Assembly: GCA_946412245.1 (NCBI GenBank)
Contig: CAMKGM010000012.1
Location: 1-64,000 of the forward strand
DNA from: an uncultured Bacteroidales bacterium
Lineage (GTDB): Bacteria; Bacteroidota; Bacteroidia; Bacteroidales; Muribaculaceae
DNA length: 64,000 nt
Direction of reading: 5' to 3'
Shown: piece after piece, positions 27,853-35,671 of the stretch
Position numbering within the stretch: position 1 is the first letter of the stretch
Layout: every line of letters begins with the position of its first letter
The notes under the pieces: model-generated
What the model was told of the DNA's origin: nothing
Databases searched by the model: none
What the model saw: only the letters and a program-made list of their open reading frames with translations
Program-made: the position numbers and the translations under genes

Positions 27853-27890
27853 GACCCAAATCGGTCATTAGGCCACTAAATGTGGTTTTT
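27853..27890 (-). repeat. Recurrent intergenic motif, copy 2
   Basis: On the minus strand this reads CCACATTTAGTGG followed by CCTAATGACCGATTTGGGTC. It lies 24 nt beyond the stop of the AlgJ-like gene at 27914. Confidence 0.6.
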
Positions 27891-27913
27891 TAAGGTCTAT
27901 TTACGAATTGGGT

Positions 27914-28948
27914 TTAATGTGATTGTGATGTGAGTTGGGGGAGCATGGTCACGAGTTTGAGGGCTACCGCTTGGGCCGAGGCGTAGCTCCAGTGGGTGCT
28001 GCTCAAGTGATAGACGTCTTTAGTGCCGCTATTGACCATTGTCATGAGCACATCTTTGCCCAGCAATAGGCGCTCTGGCGTGGGATGGCACGCGGCGAAG
28101 TCCTCGTTGAGCGTCTTGTGTGGGTAAGGGTTATCAACAATTAGGTTCTGATAAATGTCGTATTTATCGGGGCAGATGAGGTACAGAATATTGATGCCCA
28201 GTGAGTCGGCAAGGTGATTGATGCGGCCTATGTTCTGCGCTGCAATCTTTTGTTGCTCCTTGCTCAAGGTAAAGGAGTTGAGGTCTTCGTAGTAAAAGAA
28301 TAACTCCTTGCCACGGTTGCCGCTGAACATGGATTTGGTCAGTTTGAGGTGTTTCACCGGTTCGGGGAAACCGAGGCGAAGCATGAGCCAATTGCGGGCA
28401 TCAAGCAGTGACCACTCATGCGCTTTGTCGTCATTTGTGTCGCTGCCGGTGCCGTTGCGACGGCCAATGGGGCTGAAGTTGACAGATTTGTTGCCCGTCT
28501 TCAGGGCTGTGACGCGCTCGGGCAGGTAGCGTTCTACACACTCCACGATGATGGTTTTGACATGAGTGGAGTCAATGATGCCCAGCTGCATCAAGTCATA
28601 GGCCGTCTGAAACATATTGTGGTCGACATGAAAGTTAATCACGCTATATCCCTGCATGCCGATAAAGTTCTCGTAGCTCCCCAATCCCTGTTGCGAGAAG
28701 GAGTCGCCCAGTGTGAGCACGTCGACGGTGGTGTCGGCGAGTTGTTGCAGGTTGTCAATGTCGGTATAGAATTTCTCCTGCACGTCAACATTCATTGTTT
28801 CGGGCGCAAACTGGAGTTTTCCCAGGCGACCGAGTTCGCCGTGAATGTTGGGCTGCACCTGCAAGTGGTAGTAAGCTGTAAGCGCAATGACGAGTAGCCA
28901 AAGGGGCAGTACCGTGTAACTTAACTTAATCAGGAACTTTTTCATCAC
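27914..28948 (-). CDS. AlgJ/AlgX-like SGNH acyltransferase partner
   Basis: A 344-residue membrane-anchored protein. Residues about 8-27 form a single transmembrane segment. LTLGDSFSQQG (Asp82-Ser83) is the GDS nucleophile block, and HLSSTHWSYASAQ near residue 314 supplies the late Thr-His-Trp signature of the AlgJ/AlgX/DHHW group. In such pairs the MBOAT protein moves acetyl groups across the membrane and the SGNH protein passes them to a polysaccharide. It lies 15 nt downstream of the MBOAT gene. The polysaccharide is not known; no glycosyltransferase genes adjoin it. Confidence 0.82.
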   Translation of the reverse strand: MMKKFLIKLSYTVLPLWLLVIALTAYYHLQVQPNIHGELGRLGKLQFAPETMNVDVQEKFYTDIDNLQQLADTTVDVLTLGDSFSQQGLGSYENFIGMQGYSVINFHVDHNMFQTAYDLMQLGIIDSTHVKTIIVECVERYLPERVTALKTGNKSVNFSPIGRRNGTGSDTNDDKAHEWSLLDARNWLMLRLGFPEPVKHLKLTKSMFSGNRGKELFFYYEDLNSFTLSKEQQKIAAQNIGRINHLADSLGINILYLICPDKYDIYQNLIVDNPYPHKTLNEDFAACHPTPERLLLGKDVLMTMVNSGTKDVYHLSSTHWSYASAQAVALKLVTMLPQLTSQSH

Positions 28949-28963
28949 TCGCGTCTCCTTGCT

Positions 28964-30406
28964 TTAGAATTGGAAATAAATAAACGTCTGAACCTCGCCG
29001 GCATAGATGAAGATGAGTGCCACAAGAGCGGCATAGAGCGTGAGTCGTGCGGCAGGATGGCGCCACAGACGAGTGGCCGGCAACTGCAAGGCGTGCAGGC
29101 GATGACGTTGCGTCCACTCCACAATGATGAGGGCGAGACAACAAAGGGTGCATTGCACCACCTTGTCGGTGTTGGCAAGTAGCAATCCTTGAGTGGGTTG
29201 TGACACGATGCGCTTGAAAATGTCAATGGCTTGAGTCATTGACTCGGCGCGGAACAGAATCCAGCCCACTACCACCAGCATGAAGGTGAAGACGATGGAG
29301 CATAGCGTCTTGAACGAGGGTAGTAGCGATTGCTTTGCGGTGTTGTCCTTAGGTGCCTTGATGCCCAGCCAGCGGCTGATGGTGAGCAGGGTGGCGTGGT
29401 AGAGCCCCCAGCACACAAAGGTCCAGTTAGCACCATGCCATAGGCCGCTAATGGCCCACACGACATACACATTGCGTGTGGTCTTGAGCTTGCCGCAGCG
29501 GCTACCTCCTAAAGGAAAATATATGTAGTCGCGCATCCACGAAGTGAGCGAGATGTGCCACTTGCGCCAAAAGTCGGGGATGTTGCAAGCCAGGTAAGGG
29601 TGATTGAAGTTCTGCATAAGGTGTATGCCGAACAACCGGGCGCAACCTATGGCGATATCGCTATATCCTGAAAAGTCGCAATAGATTTGGAAGGTGAAGA
29701 GCACGGCGAGCAGCATCAGGAAGATGCCCGAGCATTGTTGGTAATGCTCCCAATGCTGGTTGACGATGACGGCGCAGTTATCGGCAATTACCACCTTCTT
29801 GACGAAACCCCACAGCATTTGTCGGCAACCGTCTACGGCCTGGGCATAGTTGAAACTGCGCTTGGCGAGAAATTGTGGTAGCAGGTTGGTGGCACGTTCA
29901 ATAGGACCGGCAACGAGTTGGGGAAAGAAACTGATGTAGGCAAAGAAAGCCACCACATCGCGGGTGGGTGGCAGTTTGCGTTGATACACATCGATGCTGT
30001 AGCTCAGTGCCTGAAATGTGTAGAATGAGATGCCCACGGGCAAGATGATGCTCAGGGTGGGCCAGTCTACGTTCCATCCCAATTGGTGGCATAGGGCGGT
30101 GAAATTCTCGGTGAAAAAGTTGTAATACTTAAACGTGGCGAGAATGAGCAGATTGAGCATTATGTTAGCGGTGAGCCACAGTTTGCGACTCGCACCCTTA
30201 CTGCGGTCAATGAGCAAGCCGCTGGCAAAGCTGCTGGCGGTGGTTATGGCAATCAGGGCGAGGAAACGGTAGTCCCACCAGCCGTAGAAGATGTAGCTTG
30301 CGACAACGATGAAGGCATTCTGCCACTTGTGGCGGCTGAAGACGAACCAATAGCACAAGAACACTAAAGGCAAAAAAATGATGAATGCAAAAGAGTTGAA
30401 AATCAT
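28964..30406 (-). CDS. MBOAT O-acyltransferase (AlgI family)
   Basis: A 480-residue polytopic membrane protein of the AlgI/DltB MBOAT family. It has repeated hydrophobic segments, PVGISFYTFQALSYSIDVY, FGPI-like VAGPIERA, DFWRKWHISLTSWMRDYIYF and the conserved active histidine in SGLWHGANWTF (His324). It would transfer an acyl, usually acetyl, group across the inner membrane for O-acetylation of a surface glycan by the AlgJ-like partner just downstream. It is divergent from pruA. Confidence 0.9.
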   Translation of the reverse strand: MIFNSFAFIIFLPLVFLCYWFVFSRHKWQNAFIVVASYIFYGWWDYRFLALIAITTASSFASGLLIDRSKGASRKLWLTANIMLNLLILATFKYYNFFTENFTALCHQLGWNVDWPTLSIILPVGISFYTFQALSYSIDVYQRKLPPTRDVVAFFAYISFFPQLVAGPIERATNLLPQFLAKRSFNYAQAVDGCRQMLWGFVKKVVIADNCAVIVNQHWEHYQQCSGIFLMLLAVLFTFQIYCDFSGYSDIAIGCARLFGIHLMQNFNHPYLACNIPDFWRKWHISLTSWMRDYIYFPLGGSRCGKLKTTRNVYVVWAISGLWHGANWTFVCWGLYHATLLTISRWLGIKAPKDNTAKQSLLPSFKTLCSIVFTFMLVVVGWILFRAESMTQAIDIFKRIVSQPTQGLLLANTDKVVQCTLCCLALIIVEWTQRHRLHALQLPATRLWRHPAARLTLYAALVALIFIYAGEVQTFIYFQF

Positions 30407-30552
30407 CGCTGTCGTGAAAAAACTTGCTGTTATGAGTGCGACACGTGCCGCAGGGCATCGCAGTGCGCGTATCGTGGGTACAAAGGTAAATAAAATAATT
30501 CACACAAGGCTAAAGTTTCATCATGTTTAGTGAAGCAAATGTGTTGAATATG

Positions 30553-30584
30553 TTTGGCAGATTGACCAATAATGTGTAACTTTG
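30553..30584 (+). promoter_or_regulatory. pruA promoter
   Basis: TTTG (30553-30556), 20-nt spacer, TAACTTTG (30577-30584), 68 nt before the start codon. Confidence 0.75.
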
Positions 30585-30652
30585 CCCAAAGTAAAAACCA
30601 TCTCGTTATTTTTGAGATAACTAATACGATTTAATATAAAACAACTAACGTC

Positions 30653-32278
30653 ATGAACAATTCAGTGATTAGATTCCCCCTTCCCGCCAACGAGCCGGTG
30701 AAGGCCTATCTGGCAGGTTCGCCAGAACGCGTAGCACTTGAGAAAGAACTGGAACGCCAGAGCAAACTGGTGGTCGACATCCCCATCATCATCGGCGGTA
30801 AGGAAATCCGCACCGGTGATGTGGGCAAGGTTACCTGTCCTCACGACCACAACCATGTGCTTGCCACTTACCACAAGGTGGGCAAGAAAGAGGTGGAGAT
30901 GGCTATCGAGGCTGCCATGAAGGCATGGCAGGAGTGGAGCCGCACTCCCTGGACCACCCGCGCCGCTATCGTGATGAAAATGGCCGAACTGCTTGCAACC
31001 AAGTATCGCCCCATCATGAATGCAGCAACCATGCTGGGCCAGAGCAAGAACTTCTATCAGGCCGAAATCGACTCGGCTTGCGAGACCATCGACTTCTTCC
31101 GCTACAATGTGCACTATGCATCTAAAATATATGCCATGCAGCCCAAGGACGGTGTGGCACAGCTGAACCACACCGAGTATCGTCCCCTCGAGGGCTTTGT
31201 GCTGGCCGTGACTCCCTTCAACTTCACTTCGATTGCCTCTAACCTGTGCATGACTCCCGTGCTCATGGGCAATGTGGCTCTGTGGAAACCCTCGACTACC
31301 GCCTTGCTGAGCAACTACTACTTGATGCAACTCTACAAGGAGGCTGGTCTGCCCGACGGCGTGGTTAACTTCCTGCCCGGTAGCGGCGCCCTCATTGGCG
31401 AGGTGGCTACCGAGTCGAAACACTTTGCCGGCATCCACTTCACCGGCAGCACCGCTACCTTTAAGTCGTTGTGGAAGCAAGCGAGCATGAATGTCGACAA
31501 GTACATCTCTTATCCCCGTCTGGTGGGTGAGACCGGTGGCAAGGACTTCATCTTCGTACATCCCAGTGCCGACAAAGAGGCTGTGGCAACAGCAGCATTC
31601 TGCGGTGCCTTCGAGTTCCAAGGCCAGAAGTGCTCGGCCGCTTCGCGCATGTACATTCCCAAGAGCTTGTGGCCCGATGTGCTGGCAGGCATCAAACGCA
31701 TGACCGGCGAAATCAAGATGGGCGATGTGATGGATCCCACCAACTTTGTCAATGCCGTGATCGACAAGGCCTCGTTCGACAAGTGCAAGTCTTATATCGA
31801 CTATGCTGAGCAGGCAGCCGACGCCAAGATCGTGATTGGTGGCAAGTGCGACGATTCAAAGGGTTGGTTCGTAGAACCCACCGTGATTGAGACCAGCAAC
31901 CCGCACTTCAAATCGCTCGAAGAAGAAATCTTCGGCCCCGTGCTCACCGTCTATCCCTATGACGACGAGAAGTGGGAAGAGGTGGTGAAATTGTGCGACG
32001 AGACTTCGCCCTACGGCCTCACCGGTGCTGTGTTTGGCCGCGACCGCATGGCCGTTGAGAAGATTACCGACGCACTGTGCTACACTGCCGGTAACTTCTA
32101 CATCAACGACAAGCCCACAGGCGCTGTGGTGGGCATGCAGCCCTTCGGCGGTGCCCGTGCCAGCGGTACCAACGACAAGGCTGGTGGCGAGTTTAACCTC
32201 ATTCGCTGGATTATCCCGCGCGTGATTAAGGAAACACTGGTTTCGCCCACCGACTACCGCTACACTTACATGAAATAA
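30653..32278 (+). CDS. pruA: L-glutamate gamma-semialdehyde dehydrogenase
   Basis: It oxidises glutamate-5-semialdehyde (P5C) to glutamate with NAD+. The 541-residue protein matches the P5C dehydrogenase branch of aldehyde dehydrogenases: a long N-terminal part (about 1-50), EYRPLEGFVLAVTPFNFTS, the HFTGSTATF nucleotide region, LVGETGGKDF with its catalytic glutamate, and the nucleophile Cys327 in FQGQKCSAASR. No proline dehydrogenase is fused or adjacent. Its likely substrate source here is rocD, 9 kb upstream. Confidence 0.93.
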   Translation: MNNSVIRFPLPANEPVKAYLAGSPERVALEKELERQSKLVVDIPIIIGGKEIRTGDVGKVTCPHDHNHVLATYHKVGKKEVEMAIEAAMKAWQEWSRTPWTTRAAIVMKMAELLATKYRPIMNAATMLGQSKNFYQAEIDSACETIDFFRYNVHYASKIYAMQPKDGVAQLNHTEYRPLEGFVLAVTPFNFTSIASNLCMTPVLMGNVALWKPSTTALLSNYYLMQLYKEAGLPDGVVNFLPGSGALIGEVATESKHFAGIHFTGSTATFKSLWKQASMNVDKYISYPRLVGETGGKDFIFVHPSADKEAVATAAFCGAFEFQGQKCSAASRMYIPKSLWPDVLAGIKRMTGEIKMGDVMDPTNFVNAVIDKASFDKCKSYIDYAEQAADAKIVIGGKCDDSKGWFVEPTVIETSNPHFKSLEEEIFGPVLTVYPYDDEKWEEVVKLCDETSPYGLTGAVFGRDRMAVEKITDALCYTAGNFYINDKPTGAVVGMQPFGGARASGTNDKAGGEFNLIRWIIPRVIKETLVSPTDYRYTYMK

Positions 32279-32335
32279 GCGTCGCCCACTCGCAGCTCAA
32301 TCCTGATGCAGTTTTGAGCACGTAATCATAAGAGA

Positions 32336-32375
32336 AGATGAGCCGACACGCACGCGTGTCTGGCTCATCTCTTTA
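32336..32375 (+). terminator. pruA terminator
   Basis: A 16-bp stem with one bulge (32336-32351 and 32354-32370) is followed by a short T-rich tail. Confidence 0.75.
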
Positions 32376-32441
32376 TTTGATGCACTGCACAATAAAACCA
32401 CAATAAAAACGATTAGTGATTACTAAAAAATGACGTTTTTC

Positions 32442-32473
32442 TTTGTTTTTTTATTTTATTTGTGATAAATTTG
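32442..32473 (+). promoter_or_regulatory. Promoter of the adhesin gene
   Basis: TTTG (32442-32445), 20-nt spacer, TAAATTTG (32466-32473), 76 nt before the start codon at 32549. Confidence 0.75.
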
Positions 32474-32548
32474 CGCTATTGATTTGACAATTCTTGAAAA
32501 TTCTTAGTAATATGCTTAATTATGTTTAATTTTTAAATCTGTAAATTT

Positions 32549-34510
32549 ATGAAAAAAATTACCTTGTTAATGTTATCGGCTGCGTTGCTGGTCCCCATGA
32601 CACTGAGTGCGCAACCGGTGACTTCAAAAAACGTGATTAACCCAAATGTGAGAGTGAGCAAGACTCTTACCGCTTCAAAGCCCACCAAACCTGTTATGCT
32701 TACTGCTCCCAAGGCCGAAGTGCCCGATGGCTATGCAAGCGTAACCCTTACTGCCGGCAATGTGTGGGACGATGGCTCCGGCTATCAGATGCTCCTCGAT
32801 GCCGATGCTACTGCTTACGGCACCATTATCCCCACAACCGGTGGTCTCACCACTAGTGGCGATGCCTCGGCCGCAACTTATGCCGAGTTTGAGTACAAGA
32901 TTCCCGAAAATGCCGATGGCGCTCTCACTACCGCTAACATTGTACTGGACAACAGCGTCAGCATTTTGATTCCTGCCGGCACCTACGACTGGTGCATCAC
33001 CAACCCATCCCCGGGCGATCGCGTCTGGATTGCATCGGCTAATGGCACCGTGGGTGGCCGCTACGACAACTTCGAGTTTGCCTCGGGTGTCTCGTACGAG
33101 TTCGTAGTAAGCATGGGTACCACTAACGACCAGGTTGACCTGATTGTCCTTGATGACACAGCTCCCGAAATTCCCACCAATCTCACTGCCGATCCTACCG
33201 CCACAACGGCTAAGATCGCTTGGGAAGCCGGCGCCAACAACGCAAGCTATAATCTGCGCTATCGCAAGTATGCCGAGGATGGCGAGGGCATAAGCTGGAA
33301 CTTTGACCAGAGCACACTCGACGGCTGGACCACCATTGATGCCGACGGTGACGGTTACAACTGGATTCTTGGCTCTACCGTAGGCGGTGTTTATCTTGTA
33401 GCAGACGCTACATTGGCAGGCCAAGGTTATAACAGTTCACAAGACTTGGTGGTATCGGGTTCTTACAGCAATGTTGTGGGTGCTCTCACTCCCGACAATT
33501 ATCTTGTTTCGCCTAAGGTGCAACTGGGAGGTACAATCACCTTCTGGGCTAAAGGCCAGGATGTGAATTATGCTGCCGAGACATTTGGTGTTGCAGTTTC
33601 TACAGCCAGCAACACAAATGCATCTGACTTCACTATGGTGGGTGAGCAGAAAACTTCCACTGGCGACTGGGTACAGTATGAGTTTGACTTGAGTGCTTAT
33701 GCCGGACAAGAAGGCTATGTAGCCATCCGCCATTATGGCATCACCGACATGTTCATCCTTGATGTTGACGACATCGAGATACTTCCTCCCGGTAACGAGT
33801 GGATCTATGTGAATGATGTGACCGAGAATCCTTACACCATCGAGGGTCTCACTCCCAATACTGAATATGAGGTTCAAGTACAGGGTGTTGCTGCCGATGG
33901 CCGCACTACCGACTGGACCGAGAGCGTAATATTCACCACTCTGAACGAAGATCCGCAGCCACAGCCCGAACCCAAGTACTACATCACCGGCGGCTTCAAC
34001 AATTGGAACGCTACAACTCCCGAGGAGATTGGCGAAGGTGGCGTAGATATCACTGCTGTTGACAATCCCGATGACGACGAATGCCTTGATTTCAAGCTTC
34101 TGACCCCGGGTGAGAATGACTGGATTTGGATTGGCGGTCTGAATGAGAATGCTGATCAGGGTGTTACTTGGTTCGCTATTACCAACGACATGTTGGCAAC
34201 CGGTACTGAGATCGATCTCTATCCCGGCGAAGAAGGCTGGAACTTCCGTCTGCCCGAGGCCGGTGATTACAACATCTCACTGGTTAAGGAGGCTACTCCT
34301 GCTGGCGCTAAGGCTCCGATCGATGGCGTGAAGATGGTTGTTCGCAAGAACACTAACGTAGGTATCAACGACGTGAACGCTAAGGCTGTGAAGAGCGTGA
34401 AGTATGTGAACCTGGCAGGTATGCAAAGCAACGTGCCCTTCGACGGTGTGAACATCGTGGTTACCACTTACACCGACGGCACCAAGGCTGCCAGCAAAGT
34501 TATCAAATAA
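32549..34510 (+). CDS. Gingipain-type hemagglutinin/adhesin domain protein, T9SS cargo
   Basis: A 653-residue secreted protein. After the signal peptide (about 1-21), residues 60-205 match the DUF2436 domain of gingipain/HagA adhesins (VTLTAGNVWDDGSGYQMLLD, YDWCITNPSPGDR, RYDNFEF). Residues about 250-415 are a cleaved-adhesin (choice-of-anchor J) domain (WTTIDADGDGYNW, LTPDNYLVSPK, FWAKGQDVNYA, IRHYGITDMF). An FN3 domain appears split around it (about 210-245 and 418-465). Residues from 475 (YYITGGFNNW) look like a SusE/SusF-type starch-binding fold. The end (VKYVNLAGMQ, then KAASKVIK) is T9SS-CTD-like. No protease domain is present. Confidence 0.85.
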   Translation: MKKITLLMLSAALLVPMTLSAQPVTSKNVINPNVRVSKTLTASKPTKPVMLTAPKAEVPDGYASVTLTAGNVWDDGSGYQMLLDADATAYGTIIPTTGGLTTSGDASAATYAEFEYKIPENADGALTTANIVLDNSVSILIPAGTYDWCITNPSPGDRVWIASANGTVGGRYDNFEFASGVSYEFVVSMGTTNDQVDLIVLDDTAPEIPTNLTADPTATTAKIAWEAGANNASYNLRYRKYAEDGEGISWNFDQSTLDGWTTIDADGDGYNWILGSTVGGVYLVADATLAGQGYNSSQDLVVSGSYSNVVGALTPDNYLVSPKVQLGGTITFWAKGQDVNYAAETFGVAVSTASNTNASDFTMVGEQKTSTGDWVQYEFDLSAYAGQEGYVAIRHYGITDMFILDVDDIEILPPGNEWIYVNDVTENPYTIEGLTPNTEYEVQVQGVAADGRTTDWTESVIFTTLNEDPQPQPEPKYYITGGFNNWNATTPEEIGEGGVDITAVDNPDDDECLDFKLLTPGENDWIWIGGLNENADQGVTWFAITNDMLATGTEIDLYPGEEGWNFRLPEAGDYNISLVKEATPAGAKAPIDGVKMVVRKNTNVGINDVNAKAVKSVKYVNLAGMQSNVPFDGVNIVVTTYTDGTKAASKVIK

Positions 34511-34575
34511 GTAACACACTTTTTGATTACTTTAAATCACAAGTTTCTCTACTTCTGAAACTTAAAAGTCAAAAG

Positions 34576-34605
34576 GCTCCTGCCCACTTCGGCAGGAGCT
34601 TTTTT
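34576..34605 (+). terminator. Intrinsic terminator
   Basis: A 9-bp stem (34576-34584 and 34591-34599) with a 6-nt loop and a T-run follows the adhesin gene. Confidence 0.85.
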
Positions 34606-34680
34606 GCAGTTTTTAGTTCTTGATTCTCCTGATGCTTTTGAGAAAATCAAGAAAGAGTTTTAGAAAAAATGCTTAAAATG

Positions 34681-34711
34681 TTTGTGGAGAAAGAAAAAAG
34701 TAGTAAATTTG
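34681..34711 (+). promoter_or_regulatory. rplU-rpmA promoter
   Basis: TTTG (34681-34684), 19-nt spacer, TAAATTTG (34704-34711). Transcription would begin near 34718, leaving an approximately 80-nt leader. Confidence 0.75.
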
Positions 34712-34741
34712 CATCCGCATTTCCGAAAGGCACGACTAAGT

Positions 34742-34762
34742 GCAACCTGTGAAAGAGGTTGC
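34742..34762 (+). promoter_or_regulatory. Candidate L21 leader hairpin
   Basis: GCAACCT and AGGTTGC form a 7-bp stem around a 7-nt loop (GTGAAAG) in the rplU 5' leader. Ribosomal protein operons often regulate themselves through such leaders, so an autogenous site is possible (inference). Confidence 0.4.
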
Positions 34763-34797
34763 CGCCGTACGGTTTAACTTGAAATACAATATTTTAA

Positions 34798-35118
34798 ATG
34801 TACGCTATTGTAGACATTCAGGGACAGCAGTTCAAAGCCGAAGCCGGCAAGAAATTGTACGTCCACTATCTCGGTGAAGAGAAACAAGCCGGTGACTCTG
34901 TTGAGTTTGGCAAGGTTCTTCTTGTTGACGCCGACGGTGCCATTACAGTTGGCGCGCCTACCGTTGAAGGCGCAAAGGTGGTTTGCGAGGTAAAGACTCC
35001 CCTCGTGAAGGGTGAACATGTGATTGTGTTTAAGAAACGTCGCCGCAAAGGCTATCGTCGCTTGAACGGACATCGCCAAATGTTCACTGAACTCGTGATT
35101 AAAGAAGTTATTGCTTAA
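34798..35118 (+). CDS. rplU: 50S ribosomal protein L21
   Basis: A 106-residue large-subunit protein. The sequence has the family start [22 protein letters not shown], then [28 protein letters not shown] near the rRNA-binding end (quoted here only in part by name: basic [10 protein letters not shown] block). Length is normal. It is followed 20 nt later by rpmA, the usual pair. Confidence 0.97.
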   Translation: MYAIVDIQGQQFKAEAGKKLYVHYLGEEKQAGDSVEFGKVLLVDADGAITVGAPTVEGAKVVCEVKTPLVKGEHVIVFKKRRRKGYRRLNGHRQMFTELVIKEVIA

Positions 35119-35138
35119 CCCCTTAAATTTTAGAAATT

Positions 35139-35408
35139 ATGGCACATAAAAAAGGTGTAGGTAGTTCTAAGAACGGCCGCGAGTCGCACAGCAAGCGTCT
35201 TGGCGTTAAAATTTATGGTGGTCAATTTGCTAAGGCTGGCAACATCATCCGTCGTCAGCGTGGCACAGTTCATCGTCCCGGTCTGAACGTGGGCATGGGT
35301 AAGGATCATACCCTCTATGCTCTCGTTGACGGAACCGTCGAGTTCCAGCATCGCGCCGGCCACACTTATATTAACGTGGTGGCTGCCCCCGAACAGGAAC
35401 AGAACTGA
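35139..35408 (+). CDS. rpmA: 50S ribosomal protein L27
   Basis: An 89-residue large-subunit protein with the typical start [23 protein letters not shown], and [10 protein letters not shown]. The N-terminus reaches the peptidyl transferase centre. It lacks the longer cleaved N-terminal extension of Firmicutes L27. It is second in rplU-rpmA and is followed by a terminator. Confidence 0.97.
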   Translation: MAHKKGVGSSKNGRESHSKRLGVKIYGGQFAKAGNIIRRQRGTVHRPGLNVGMGKDHTLYALVDGTVEFQHRAGHTYINVVAAPEQEQN

Positions 35409-35451
35409 ACGACAAAGTGAAGCCGGCATTGCCGGTATCATAACAAAAGAC

Positions 35452-35484
35452 AAAAGCAACTCCCGTCGCGGAGTTGCTTTTCTC
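35452..35484 (+). terminator. rplU-rpmA terminator
   Basis: A perfect 12-bp stem (35452-35463 and 35470-35481) with a 6-nt loop and short T-run. Confidence 0.85.
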
Positions 35485-35671
35485 GTTATCTATAAAGCCT
35501 ATTTGAGTTTTTTTTTGACTGAAAATGCAATAAAACTGAGAAAAAATCGTTATAAAAAAGGTGAAATATCGCACGCGCGCGCAAAAGATTGCATTTTTGT
35601 GGGCGTAAATTGTGCGTTATTTGATGAAAATCAGTAAATTTGCAAGTTAAAACTAAAAACAATGAAATACT

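Noticed and set aside
35571-35582. Alternating GC tract as a Z-DNA element
   Set aside because: Only about 12 nt of GC alternation; too short to claim a function.
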